NCBI GenBank assembly: GCA_021799715.1
Contig: JAJYZY010000017.1
Coordinates: 1 to 25,846 of the forward strand
Length of the DNA: 25,846 nt
Direction of reading: 5' to 3'
Source: Planctomycetota bacterium
GTDB lineage: Bacteria; Planctomycetota; Phycisphaerae; WQYP01
The translations under genes were made by a program, and so were the position numbers. Shown one piece after another: positions 1-8,390 of this stretch (position 1 is the first letter of the stretch; each line of letters starts with the position of its first letter). Under the pieces are notes generated by a model. The model made no database searches and had not been told where the DNA came from. It worked only from the letters and a program-made list of their open reading frames with translations.

Positions 1-1
1 C

Positions 2-82
2 TCCCTGGCGGGTATAAATGCGCATTGGCGGCTCCAGAAAAATCCGCTCCGGCGTTGGCCGGAGATCGTTCTGACAGTTTAG
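2..82 (+). other. possible 3' end of an upstream gene, cut by window edge
   Basis: One plus-strand frame is open from the first bases to a TAG at 80-82. It would encode 26 residues rich in Arg, Trp and Leu. The next gene starts 22 bases later, so this could be the tail of a gene lying mostly outside the window. There is too little sequence to recognise a family, and a chance open frame is equally possible. Confidence 0.2.
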
Positions 83-103
83 GTGGTGCCCGCAGGATGA
101 GCA

Positions 104-727
104 ATGGCCATGGCGAAGATATTAATTTTTGGCGGCACGTTCAACCCGATTCACCACGGGCATCTTTCCACGGCGCAAGCGGCGCGTCACGCGCTTCAGG
201 CCGATCGCATCCTGTTTGTCCCGGCCAATACGTCGCCGCATAAGTTAGCGCTTACAACCGCCGCCACACCGCAACAACGTCTAGCCATGCTGCGGTTGGC
301 GACCGGTGATGATCGCACCATGGAGGTTTCAAATGTGGAACTTCTGCGTCCGCCGCCAAGTTATACCATTGATACGCTGGCGATTCTGCGAAGGGATCAT
401 CCCGGCGATACGTTCACGATGCTCATTGGCGCTGATCAATTGCCGGCGTTGCATACGTGGAAGGATATTGATGTCATCATCCAAACCACGCCCATTGCCG
501 TGTTGCCGCGCCCCGGCTTTGACATTCCCGGGCAGCCTCCGGGCGGCTTGGCGGAGAATCTTTGGAAAAAGGCTATCATGCGCGTGTTGGATATTCCGGA
601 ATACCGCATTTCCGCAACAGCTATTCGGCAGCGCCTTGCCGATGGTGAAGCGGTGACGGACCAAGTTCCCGCCGCCGTACTGGCTTACATTCGTGAACAT
701 GGATTATATCAAAAGCGCAGCACTTGA
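104..727 (+). CDS. nadD: nicotinate-nucleotide adenylyltransferase NadD
   Basis: This cytoplasmic enzyme adenylates nicotinate mononucleotide with ATP to give deamido-NAD, the penultimate step of NAD synthesis. The 207-residue length is normal for NadD. The nucleotidyltransferase signature GGTFNPIHHGHL lies at residues 10-21 and supplies the ATP-binding HxGH. The C-terminal ISATAIRQR (about residues 168-176) matches the ISSTxIR signature of the family. The ATG at 104 is preceded by AGGA at 94-97 with a six-base spacer. A second in-frame ATG at 110 is possible but sits further from that site. The next gene begins about 30 bases after the stop. NAD synthesis has no evident link to the following ketosynthase genes. 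Confidence 0.95.
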   Translation: MAMAKILIFGGTFNPIHHGHLSTAQAARHALQADRILFVPANTSPHKLALTTAATPQQRLAMLRLATGDDRTMEVSNVELLRPPPSYTIDTLAILRRDHPGDTFTMLIGADQLPALHTWKDIDVIIQTTPIAVLPRPGFDIPGQPPGGLAENLWKKAIMRVLDIPEYRISATAIRQRLADGEAVTDQVPAAVLAYIREHGLYQKRST

Positions 728-758
728 TTAACTTGCGTTGTGCACTGAAAATGAGTTG

Positions 759-2081
759 ATGAAAAATCATAGTGATATTGCCATCATCGGCTGCGGCCCC
801 GGCGGGGCGGTAGCTGGGGCATTGCTGGCGGCCCGCGGTTATTCGGTGGTAATTTTCGACCGTGCCGCGCATCCCCGGCATCATATTGGTGAATCGCTGC
901 TTCCGGCCAGCATGAATATCCTGGAACGCATTGGCTTAGATGGCGGGTTCATGCAGGCGCAACATCAGGGGAAATATGGCGCAAGGTTTTTCGACCCGAT
1001 TATCAATCGCCTGGAAGTCTTCGGATTTGCCCTGCCGGATGACGGTTCGCCGCCGCCGACATTTAATGTCATCCGTGAAGAATTTGATCTGCAATTGCGC
1101 AATGCGGCGGAGCAACACGGGTGCGAGATTCGTGAAAAGTGCGCCATTGCCACGGTGTCCGAAGAGCAATCACCCGTGCACATTCAGTGCGCCTCGGGCG
1201 AAACGCATACCTGCGATTTTTTAATGGATGCCACCGGCGGGGCGGCCATGCTGGCGCGAAAACTCGGACACCGGGAAATGTTGCCGGACTTCGGGCGACT
1301 TGCCATTTACAATTACTTTGGCAATATTCCTCCCGCCGCAACCGCGGATGCATTTGAACGCCAATATTTAACAATGCATCTGATCGACGGCGGATGGATA
1401 TGGTGTATCCCATTGCGCGACGGCAGCACCAGTGTGGGAGTAGTGTTGAAAAGCGGGGGCGTTGGGAAAAATCTGGATTTGCGGCAACAGTTTTTTGCCG
1501 CAGTAAGCCAATCTCCGGTTTTGCATCAGCGGCTGATTCATGCAACGCCGCTGGGGGCCTACCGGGCCGCCAGTGATTACAGCTACCATTGCGGCCGAAA
1601 ATTCGGGCATCGCCATATTCTTATTGGCGACGCGGCCGGTTTTCTTGATCCGATATTTTCCAGCGGCGTGCATCTGGCTCTGACTTCGGCGGCCCGCGCG
1701 GCTGATGCCGTGGATGCGGTGCTGCAACATGGCCAACAAGATGCCCTGCCGCGCTATGAACAGGAAATGGATGCGGGCTTGCGCGTATTTCAGGCATTCG
1801 TGGCAAGGTTTTATCAGCGTGATCTGGTGCGGAATCTCTTTTTTTCCGCGGATAAAAATCCCGCCATGCGCAAGGCCATCATTAATATTCTGGCCGGACA
1901 TGTGTGGGATTTGACCAATCCGCTGATTCGCATGCTGCAATGCAATCCGTCGAAGGATGGCCATTCCGCGGTAATAACCGCGAGACCGGGCGAACTGGAA
2001 GGATCCGGTTCCGCATTGCCGCCGATGCCGCTGTCCGAACCCGCCGCCACTTTGCCAACGCCATACACCGGAAGCCGATGA
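759..2081 (+). CDS. FAD-dependent oxidoreductase, flavin-halogenase-like
   Basis: This is a 440-residue flavoprotein of the halogenase/geranylgeranyl-reductase superfamily. The Rossmann motif GCGPGG (residues 11-16) binds the FAD ADP moiety. GESLLP (44-49) and GDAAGFLDPIFSSGV (290-304) are typical of flavin-dependent halogenases. GKYGARF (71-77) carries a Lys where these enzymes keep their catalytic Lys. WIWCIP (213-218) fits the WxWxIP halogenase motif. Many proteins with these motifs have no proven halogenase activity, so the substrate and reaction (halogenation, hydroxylation or reduction) are open. The ATG at 759 is preferred because the Rossmann motif follows it directly; a TTG at 738 would add seven residues. 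The stop overlaps the next start as ATGA, implying translational coupling to the ketosynthase and a role in the same pathway. Confidence 0.8.
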   Translation: MKNHSDIAIIGCGPGGAVAGALLAARGYSVVIFDRAAHPRHHIGESLLPASMNILERIGLDGGFMQAQHQGKYGARFFDPIINRLEVFGFALPDDGSPPPTFNVIREEFDLQLRNAAEQHGCEIREKCAIATVSEEQSPVHIQCASGETHTCDFLMDATGGAAMLARKLGHREMLPDFGRLAIYNYFGNIPPAATADAFERQYLTMHLIDGGWIWCIPLRDGSTSVGVVLKSGGVGKNLDLRQQFFAAVSQSPVLHQRLIHATPLGAYRAASDYSYHCGRKFGHRHILIGDAAGFLDPIFSSGVHLALTSAARAADAVDAVLQHGQQDALPRYEQEMDAGLRVFQAFVARFYQRDLVRNLFFSADKNPAMRKAIINILAGHVWDLTNPLIRMLQCNPSKDGHSAVITARPGELEGSGSALPPMPLSEPAATLPTPYTGSR

Positions 2082-3337
2082 ATTCCATTCGATATTTTCA
2101 ACCCATTGCAGTAACCGGCATCGGCATGATCACCGCGCAGGGGAGCACTGCGGAAGAATCCTGGCGGGGAATTGTGGCCGCCAGGGATGCGCTCCGGCCA
2201 TGGAGTGGATCATTGCCGGCCGCATTAAGGCATATCAAAGTCGCGGCGTGTCCCGATTTTGATGGCCCGACTGATTTGCCAAAACGATTCTGGAATAAAC
2301 TGTCGCGCACGCAGCAACTCGCCTGCATCAGTGCGGATGAGGCGTTGCGGGCCGCGGATTTGCCGTCAAGGCAGATTTCCACCGATTCTCCGATGGGGTG
2401 CTTTGTCGCGACGACGGTCTGCGGGATGGATCTATCCGAGCGGTTTTACCAGCAATACCGGAGTAACGCGGATGCGGCGGATTTGGATTTGATGCGCCGC
2501 ATGCAGTCTTATGAAGTGCTGGCATTGTTGCAACGGCGGCATCGCTTTTCCGGTCCGGGATACATGAATCTGACAACGTGTGTCGGTTCGGCCATGGCCA
2601 TTGGCGCGGCGTGCGATGCCATTCATGCCGGCCGATGTGATGTGGCATTGGCCGGCGGAACCGAGGCCCTGTGCCAACTGTTAATATCCGGATTCCATTC
2701 GTTGCGGCTTGTTGCGCCGGATGGGTGTCGTCCGTTTGACCGCAATCGTCCGGGCATTACGGTGGGTGAAGGTTCGGCCATGCTGGTGTTGGAGTCCATA
2801 CCAAGCGCGCAACGGCGTGGAGTAAATCCCATCGGTTATATTACGGGCTTTGCCGCCACTTGCGATGCGTTTCACATCACCAAGCCTGCACCCACGGCAA
2901 ATCAGGCCGCGCAGGCCATTCGGCAGGCTTTGCACGCAGCGCGACTGACGCCGCCGGCGATTGATTACATTAACGCCCACGGCACCGGCACGCACGATAA
3001 TGATGCCACCGAAGCTCTGGCCTTGGCGCAGGTTTATGATAAATTCCCGGATATACCTCCGGTGAGTTCCACCAAGCGCCTCACGGGACATACGTTTGGC
3101 GCTGCCGGGGCCATTGAGGCGGCTATCTGCCTGCTGGCGCTGCGGCATGGCGTGTTACCGCCCAATGCCGGTTCCCTCGATCCTGATCCGCAATGCCGCC
3201 TTCCATTGGTGCGTAACGCGACGGCCAAAAAGATCGCCACGGCGCTATCGTGTAATCTCGCATTCGGTGGCAATAATACGGCTCTGGTATTGGCGCGCGA
3301 AGCGCCAGCAGACGCGTGCGGGGAGGTGGGGGCATGA
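2078..3337 (+). CDS. beta-ketoacyl synthase (FabF / KS-alpha type)
   Basis: This protein should extend an acyl chain by decarboxylative condensation with malonyl-ACP, working on carrier-bound substrates in the cytoplasm. The 419 residues match the usual FabF length. The full catalytic set is visible: Cys168 in NLTTCVGSAM, His301 in NAHGTGTHDND, Lys333 in STKRLTGH and His338 in GHTFGAAGA. The start is the ATG at 2078. It overlaps the TGA of the preceding gene by four bases and immediately precedes the conserved N-terminal strand (PIAVTGIG). The frame stays open upstream to 1904, but that stretch lies inside the previous gene. The stop overlaps the next start in the same way. Its partners suggest a specialised product, not housekeeping fatty acid synthesis. 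No acyl carrier protein, ketoreductase or dehydratase is present in the window. Confidence 0.9.
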   Translation: MNSIRYFQPIAVTGIGMITAQGSTAEESWRGIVAARDALRPWSGSLPAALRHIKVAACPDFDGPTDLPKRFWNKLSRTQQLACISADEALRAADLPSRQISTDSPMGCFVATTVCGMDLSERFYQQYRSNADAADLDLMRRMQSYEVLALLQRRHRFSGPGYMNLTTCVGSAMAIGAACDAIHAGRCDVALAGGTEALCQLLISGFHSLRLVAPDGCRPFDRNRPGITVGEGSAMLVLESIPSAQRRGVNPIGYITGFAATCDAFHITKPAPTANQAAQAIRQALHAARLTPPAIDYINAHGTGTHDNDATEALALAQVYDKFPDIPPVSSTKRLTGHTFGAAGAIEAAICLLALRHGVLPPNAGSLDPDPQCRLPLVRNATAKKIATALSCNLAFGGNNTALVLAREAPADACGEVGA

Positions 3338-4266
3338 ATATGGCAAAAATGGCGCTTTGTGGTTGGGGTATTTACAGCGATCAATTCGCCAACGCCGCCG
3401 CGCTGGTCGCATCGGTCCGTCAGACTAAAAATATTGCCGGTGCCACCGCCGGCAAAGGCTTAAGTGCGGCCGCTGACATTACACCAACGCCTGATCCGGA
3501 GTTGGAATCAGCCCTGCATGGTATGGATGAAGTAAGCCAATATGCTTTTCGCGCCCTGCATGAAGCATTGCAAGGCGCGCGGCAAAGCTCCGGCAGCATA
3601 TCGCTGGATCGCACTGCGTTACTGCTGTTGTCAAACTGGGGGCCAATGGACAACACGGTAAGCTTTTTGGACAGCATGCTGGACGCGGATGGACGTTATG
3701 CTTCGCCCCGCCATTTCACGCGGTCAGTCTATTCCACCGTGGCTTCGCATGCCGCCATTTATTTTGGCATTCACGGCCCATGCGAAACCCTGGCGCACGG
3801 GCAATGGCCAATGTGCGGTGTTCTGGATCGCGCTGCGGATTTGCTGGCTTCCGGCCGCGTGGATCACGTCATTGCCTGTTGGGCTGACCAGGCTTCCACC
3901 ATTGCCAAAGACTTATGCCGCCGCTCCGTACAGGGGCTTAAACGCCTGGAATTTGTGCGTTTTACTCTGGCGGCAACCGGCTACGGGGCTGTGGCGGTTG
4001 TCCTGCGGCGAACCGCAGACGCCTCACCGGCGGACATGCTTATGGAGGTTCCCAATCAAACCGTTGCGCCAGCCGCCGCCGCCAGTGCACTGGTTCCACA
4101 ATTTCAGATTCACAGTTTCCCCACAGACCAAGCCGTCCATCTTGCCGTGGCGATTGCCACCGCTGAAGCGGCAACCGACCAATCAGAAATTCAATGCGTT
4201 GAAACCAGCACTCGCCAAGGCACCAGAATCGTGCGCATTATTCCAAACGTCCACGCCGGGGCGTGA
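3334..4266 (+). CDS. ketosynthase-like protein without active-site Cys (KS-beta / chain-length-factor-like)
   Basis: The 310-residue product looks like the N-terminal half of a beta-ketoacyl synthase. It keeps the GP motif before the nucleophile loop (GPCETLAHGQWP, 148-159) and the following helix-strand, where GRVDHVIACWADQ resembles the usual G..D..LAGG.E. By eye the catalytic Cys position is occupied by Gln157, the same substitution as in chain length factors of type II polyketide synthases. No HGTGT or GH catalytic motif follows, and the protein is about 100 residues shorter than a full KS. It probably pairs with the upstream ketosynthase as a non-catalytic subunit. The ATG at 3334 overlaps the previous stop by four bases and follows a G-rich GGGAGG ribosome-binding site. 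The family resembles the N-terminal KS-like domains seen in aryl polyene clusters. Confidence 0.7.
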   Translation: MNMAKMALCGWGIYSDQFANAAALVASVRQTKNIAGATAGKGLSAAADITPTPDPELESALHGMDEVSQYAFRALHEALQGARQSSGSISLDRTALLLLSNWGPMDNTVSFLDSMLDADGRYASPRHFTRSVYSTVASHAAIYFGIHGPCETLAHGQWPMCGVLDRAADLLASGRVDHVIACWADQASTIAKDLCRRSVQGLKRLEFVRFTLAATGYGAVAVVLRRTADASPADMLMEVPNQTVAPAAAASALVPQFQIHSFPTDQAVHLAVAIATAEAATDQSEIQCVETSTRQGTRIVRIIPNVHAGA

Positions 4267-4437
4267 AAAACCCTCGGCCATAAAAAGAAAATGCTGTTCG
4301 TTAAGAAATGTTGTGCGCGTTTGCCGGCACAGACTCCAATTTGCCAGCGTTTGGTGGCATCGGTTACCATTTTTCATTAACGCAACGGCCTGGCGCTGCT
4401 GCGGTGAGTTAATTGTTGGTATTTTGGATAACCACTG

Positions 4438-4920
4438 ATGGAATATCGGGTTGGAATTGGATATGACCTGCATCGCACGCAGGTGGGACGGCCTCTGGTT
4501 TTGGGGAATATTACCATTGAGCACCCATTTGGGCTTATCGGGCACTCGGATGCGGATGTGGTGATTCATGCGTTGATTGACGCGATTACCGGCGCGGCGG
4601 GCTTGCCGGACGTGGGGCAGTTGTTTCCGAATTCCGATCCGCAATATCATGGTATTGATTCGGGGCGGCTACTGGAACACACCGTCATGGAGCTCCAGAA
4701 AACGCGGTGGACCATCAATAATGTGGATGTGGTCATTATTGCGCAAAGCCCCAAGATTTCTCCACATAAACCGGCCATGCAGCGGCGGCTGGCGGAGTTG
4801 CTGCGGATTTCGGCGGACTTGGTGAATATCAAAGGCAAGACCAACGAAACGGTCGATGCGGTGGGACACGAACAAGCCATTGCCTGCCATTGCGTGGCAC
4901 TGTTAAAACGCGACGTGTAG
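4438..4920 (+). CDS. ispF: 2-C-methyl-D-erythritol 2,4-cyclodiphosphate synthase IspF
   Basis: IspF cyclises the CDP-methylerythritol 2-phosphate intermediate in the MEP pathway to isopentenyl diphosphate. The 160 residues match the family. Metal ligands are visible as Asp10 and His12 in GIGYDLHR and His44 in HSDADVVIHALIDA. The C-terminal IKGKTNETVDAVGHEQAIAC corresponds to the usual substrate-binding KxTTxE...G..EGIA block, with His-Glu-Gln where Arg-x-Glu is more usual. The ATG at 4438 starts exactly at the conserved first strand. A 171-base spacer separates it from the ketosynthase trio, so it probably begins a new unit with ruvC and rmuC. Confidence 0.96.
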   Translation: MEYRVGIGYDLHRTQVGRPLVLGNITIEHPFGLIGHSDADVVIHALIDAITGAAGLPDVGQLFPNSDPQYHGIDSGRLLEHTVMELQKTRWTINNVDVVIIAQSPKISPHKPAMQRRLAELLRISADLVNIKGKTNETVDAVGHEQAIACHCVALLKRDV

Positions 4921-4972
4921 AATCTCAACGGATGATTTTCGGCGGCAAGTTGAGCGGCACTCTGGAGCCATC

Positions 4973-5458
4973 ATGCGAATATTGGGTATTGATCCGGGGT
5001 TGCACCTGACCGGGTATGCGGTGGTGGAGGCGAAGCGATTTCAACCCCGGCTTAGCGAAGCGGGGGTCATCCGGTTAAATCCGCGCATGGATGCGTCCAA
5101 GCGGCTGGTGGAACTCCACGCGCAGGTGTCGGAACTGCTGAAAGAATTTGCGATTGATCAAATGGGCGTTGAGCAGCTTTATGCGCATTATAAGCATCCG
5201 CGCACCGCGATACTCATGGGGCACGCGCGGGGGGTTATTCTGCTGGCCGCGGCGCAGTTGGAAGTGCCCATTACACATTTACCCAGCACGCTGGTAAAAA
5301 AAATGATCACCGGCAACGGTCACGCCGGCAAGGCGCAAATCCAAAAGTCGGTGATGATGTTGTGCCATTTGCCAAAACCGCCAACGCCGGCCGATACCGC
5401 GGATGCCATTGCCGTAGCATGGGTTCTGGCCAATCGGCTTACCCGCATCGGCAACTGA
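4973..5458 (+). CDS. ruvC: crossover junction endodeoxyribonuclease RuvC
   Basis: RuvC is the dimeric nuclease that resolves Holliday junctions in partnership with RuvAB. The four acidic catalytic residues are all present: Asp7 in GIDPGL, Glu67 in GVEQLYAH, and Asp141 and Asp144 in PADTADAIA. This matches the D-E-D-D pattern and spacing of E. coli RuvC. The length of 161 residues is normal. The ATG at 4973 follows GGAG (4964-4967), a good ribosome-binding site. It lies 52 bases after ispF and 70 bases before rmuC on the same strand. ruvA and ruvB are not in the window. Confidence 0.96.
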   Translation: MRILGIDPGLHLTGYAVVEAKRFQPRLSEAGVIRLNPRMDASKRLVELHAQVSELLKEFAIDQMGVEQLYAHYKHPRTAILMGHARGVILLAAAQLEVPITHLPSTLVKKMITGNGHAGKAQIQKSVMMLCHLPKPPTPADTADAIAVAWVLANRLTRIGN

Positions 5459-5528
5459 AAATTGCCATCGTCGCACCGCGCGGATATGTTACATCGGCAA
5501 TTGGAAGGCGTTAACGCCTGGAGATGTG

Positions 5529-6803
5529 ATGCTGATTTTGTTGGTAGTGAATCTGGTACTGCTGCTGGTGGTGGCGGCGATTGTCATGGTCATGCTGCTG
5601 CGCCAAAATGGCGATGTGCTCAAGACTCACGTGGAGAATCTGGAAAAAGCAATCGACAAAATGGAGCGTTCGGTCCGCGAAGACCTGGCGCAGAACCGGC
5701 AGGAAAACATCACCACAGCGCAAAAGGCGCGGGAAGAACTCGCGGCAAACCTGAAAAATGTCGGTGACAGCCTGACCCGGCAACTTGGGGGATTATCGCT
5801 ATCGACCGAACAACGGCTCGATGCGGTGCGAGCTTCCGTGGAACAGCGGTTGACAGCCCTGCAGACGGAAAATTCCCTGAAACTTGAACAAATGCGGGCC
5901 ACCGTGGATGAAAAGCTGCAAAGCACGCTGGAGAAGCGGCTGGGAGATTCATTCAAACTGGTTTCCGATCGTTTGGAGCAGGTTCACAAGGGGTTGGGGG
6001 AAATGCAGAGCCTGGCGGGCAGCGTTGGGGATCTCAAGCGGGTGATGACCAATGTGAAATCGCGCGGTATCTGGGGCGAAGTTCTGGTGGAGAATCTACT
6101 GTCCCAGATTCTAAGCCCGGGTCAGTTTGAAAAGAATTTCAAGCCGCGGGAATCCACCGGAGAAGTGGTGGAGTTTGCCATTAAGCTTCCGGGGCGGTCG
6201 GAAGACGGTCAGGAATCGGTGTGGCTGCCGATTGATTCAAAATTTCCAAAAGAGGATTTTGAAGAATTGGGAAATGCGCAGGATCGGGCGGATGTCGCGG
6301 CGGTGGAAGCGGCGGGGCGGGCATTGGAAGGGCGGATAAAACTGTTTGCCCAGGACATATCCGGAAAATATCTGAATCCGCCGCGCACCACCGATTTTGG
6401 AATAATGTTTCTGCCCAGCGAGGCGTTGTATGCGGAGGTTGTACGCCGAGTGGACCTTGTGGAGCGGATACAACGGGATTATCGCGTTGTCATTGCCGGG
6501 CCAACCACCCTCGCGGCGCTGCTGAACAGCCTGCAGATGGGCTTTCGCACACTGGCCATTCAACAGCGATCCAGTGAAGTGTGGAAAGTTCTTGGGGCCG
6601 TGAAAACCGAATTCGGAAAATTCGGCGATCTGCTTGATGGCGTGAAAAAGAAACTGGACCAGGCGTCGAATACCATTGAGGATGCGGCCCGCAAATCCCG
6701 CACCATCGGCACCAAGCTTCGCAAAGTGCAGGAATTGCCGGTTGGTGATGCGGCAAGCATGCTGAATCTGGAGAACGCGGAAGATAACGACGCGGCCGAG
6801 TAA
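5529..6803 (+). CDS. rmuC: DNA recombination protein RmuC
   Basis: RmuC is a membrane-anchored protein of the PD-(D/E)XK nuclease-like type that limits recombination at inverted repeats. An N-terminal hydrophobic helix (about residues 2-24) is followed by a long charged coiled coil (about 30-160). The conserved RmuC domain follows, with RGIWGEVLVENLL, VWLPIDSKFPKEDFEEL and FLPSEALYAEVVRR. The C-terminal GPTTLAALLNSLQMGFRTLAIQ is diagnostic. At 424 residues the length is typical. The ATG at 5529 is chosen because GGAG (5520-5523) sits five bases upstream; the adjacent GTG at 5526 would be too close. It follows ruvC directly and converges on sppA, whose end is 18 bases away. Confidence 0.93.
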   Translation: MLILLVVNLVLLLVVAAIVMVMLLRQNGDVLKTHVENLEKAIDKMERSVREDLAQNRQENITTAQKAREELAANLKNVGDSLTRQLGGLSLSTEQRLDAVRASVEQRLTALQTENSLKLEQMRATVDEKLQSTLEKRLGDSFKLVSDRLEQVHKGLGEMQSLAGSVGDLKRVMTNVKSRGIWGEVLVENLLSQILSPGQFEKNFKPRESTGEVVEFAIKLPGRSEDGQESVWLPIDSKFPKEDFEELGNAQDRADVAAVEAAGRALEGRIKLFAQDISGKYLNPPRTTDFGIMFLPSEALYAEVVRRVDLVERIQRDYRVVIAGPTTLAALLNSLQMGFRTLAIQQRSSEVWKVLGAVKTEFGKFGDLLDGVKKKLDQASNTIEDAARKSRTIGTKLRKVQELPVGDAASMLNLENAEDNDAAE

Positions 6804-6821
6804 TATCCGGAACGCGGAAAA

Positions 6822-7868
6822 TTATTGCCACATATAAAAGAAATTCGGGTGCAGCAGCGAACTCATATCCGCGCCACCCAGATTCAGATTCATTAAATTA
6901 ACCTGCTGGCCGCGCGGCGCGGGCATGTTGTCGCGTGCGTAAATCGATCCGCTGGACTGGCTGTCGCGTCTATAAAGTACGACATTGGCATGGCGGATAT
7001 GGGCCATTTGTTTTGCCAGTTTAATCGCTGATTCCAAACCACCCAGGCCGTTGATGAGGTGATCGTGAAACGCATCTTCACCCGTCACGGGACGGCCATC
7101 GGTGAGTGTTGGCCAGTCGGCCGCATTCACATCCGGGTGGGAATGTTTTACGATATTGAGGAACCGCGCATAAAACTGCGTGACAAAGCCTTGAATGATC
7201 TTCCTGTTTTCCGGTGTCATGGCATGAAATGGCGATGCGGTATCTTTATTGGGGCCGCTGACAAAAACCGGGGCCTGCACGCCGAGGTAGCGCAGTGTGC
7301 GGTGAAAATTAAACAACTGCACGATCACGCCGATTGAGCCGGTAATGGTGGTTGGATAGGCCATCTGGTAATCAGCCGCGCAAGAGACGTAATAGCCGCC
7401 GCTGGCGCAAACATCCATCATGGAGGCAATAACCGGCAGGTGGGTTTTACGCTTAAAGGCGAGAAGCTCATGGTACATCATGGCGCTGGCGGTAACGGTG
7501 CCTCCGGGCGTGTTCATACGCAGGACGACCGCTTTAACGCGGGGATCATGCTCAATATTGGCAAGCGTTTCCTTCAGATCACTGACGGGGTTGTGTCCGC
7601 CGCCGAATAATCCACCGGCCGAGCCATCCATGAGCATGCCGCTGATATTAACAATGGCGATACGATTGCTGACAAACCAGTGGGTGCTTTTTTTTACCAT
7701 CCGCGGATGAATGCCGCCATGCGTTGGCACCAGACTGATCTGGATGGTGCGATCGGCGCATCCGGTCAGAACCAGCAGTGACAGCACCAGCCCGCCGGCC
7801 AAAAATTGCCTCCCCGCGCGGGAAATCAGTCGCCGGGCACAACTCGAAACGGTAAGACTTTTGAGCAT
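6822..7868 (-). CDS. sppA: signal peptide peptidase SppA-type S49 protease, lipoprotein
   Basis: This S49 serine peptidase cleaves membrane-bound leftover signal peptides or other membrane proteins. It has a signal sequence ending in the lipobox LTGC, so lipidation at Cys37 is expected, giving a periplasm-facing anchored enzyme. The catalytic Ser is Ser156 in CASGGYY and the general-base Lys is Lys208 in SGPNKD. The 52-residue spacing equals that of the Bacillus subtilis short-form SppA (Ser147/Lys199). TITGSIGVI and a PSDLK-like NPVSDLKETLANI segment also fit. At 348 residues it is the short, single-domain form. The start at 7868 follows AGGAG, although with a long 12-base spacer. It is the last gene of the minus-strand group after the VOC protein (50-base gap). 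Confidence 0.88.
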   Translation of the reverse strand: MLKSLTVSSCARRLISRAGRQFLAGGLVLSLLVLTGCADRTIQISLVPTHGGIHPRMVKKSTHWFVSNRIAIVNISGMLMDGSAGGLFGGGHNPVSDLKETLANIEHDPRVKAVVLRMNTPGGTVTASAMMYHELLAFKRKTHLPVIASMMDVCASGGYYVSCAADYQMAYPTTITGSIGVIVQLFNFHRTLRYLGVQAPVFVSGPNKDTASPFHAMTPENRKIIQGFVTQFYARFLNIVKHSHPDVNAADWPTLTDGRPVTGEDAFHDHLINGLGGLESAIKLAKQMAHIRHANVVLYRRDSQSSGSIYARDNMPAPRGQQVNLMNLNLGGADMSSLLHPNFFYMWQ

Positions 7869-7918
7869 AAATCATGTGCTCCTGGTAAAAGTTTTCGGCG
7901 CAGAGTGGGAAAAATCGT

Positions 7919-8344
7919 CTAAGGCTTCTTGCGTTCCACAATTTGCATGAGATTACCTTCGCAATCAACAAAGGAAATCAATCTGCCGCCGCCAACCGCG
8001 CCCACGACAGAGCCGACAAATCCAACCCCCTGACCGGCGAGATGGGCATAGGCTTCATCGAAATCCTCCACCATCCAGGCGACATGGCTGATGCCGGGAT
8101 CATGGCTTTCGCGCGGGCGGCGAACATGCTCATTGCGCGGCATGACTTCAAGCATCATGCCGCCCAAAGTATTTCGGCAGGTGGGCGGGCCGATCAGATA
8201 CGTGCGTTGGCCGGAACTTTCCATGGGTTCGGTCTGTGCAAGAATGACCATGCCGAGCATCCGACTGTACCATTGCACCATCTGCTCGGTGTTATCCGCA
8301 GCAATCGCCACATGATCCAAGCCGCTGGTTAATTTTATTGTCAC
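7919..8344 (-). CDS. VOC superfamily protein (glyoxalase/dioxygenase fold)
   Basis: This is a single-copy vicinal-oxygen-chelate protein of about 141 residues with two beta-alpha-beta-beta-beta repeats. The first repeat opens with LDHVAIA and the second with ISHVAW; each His is a usual metal ligand. MLEVM provides a Glu. The fourth ligand position, usually Glu in GNxIE, reads GNLMQIVE here, so it may be Gln. The substrate cannot be told: glyoxalase I, methylmalonyl-CoA epimerase and resistance proteins share this fold. I prefer the GTG at 8344 because GGAG lies eight bases upstream and the domain starts soon after. A TTG at 8398 would extend the protein by 18 residues and overlap the end of ilvC by eight bases. 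It is probably cotranscribed with ilvC. Confidence 0.8.
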   Translation of the reverse strand: MTIKLTSGLDHVAIAADNTEQMVQWYSRMLGMVILAQTEPMESSGQRTYLIGPPTCRNTLGGMMLEVMPRNEHVRRPRESHDPGISHVAWMVEDFDEAYAHLAGQGVGFVGSVVGAVGGGRLISFVDCEGNLMQIVERKKP

Positions 8345-8390
8345 CCTTTGCGCTCCGTTCAATTTAACTGGGCAGTGGGATTGTGTTGCG

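Noticed and set aside
1368..1964. 198-codon minus-strand frame inside the FAD oxidoreductase gene
   Set aside because: It is antisense to a gene with unambiguous flavoprotein motifs, has an unlikely composition and no ribosome-binding site.
1904..2077. 58-residue N-terminal extension of the ketosynthase
   Set aside because: This stretch lies within the preceding gene. The ATG at 2078 overlaps the previous stop and starts right at the conserved KS N-terminus.
3689..4438. 249-codon frame overlapping the KS-beta-like gene in another frame
   Set aside because: It is Pro/Trp/Arg-rich with no domain, and lies almost entirely inside a gene whose frame shows ketosynthase-type motifs and is coupled by an ATGA overlap.
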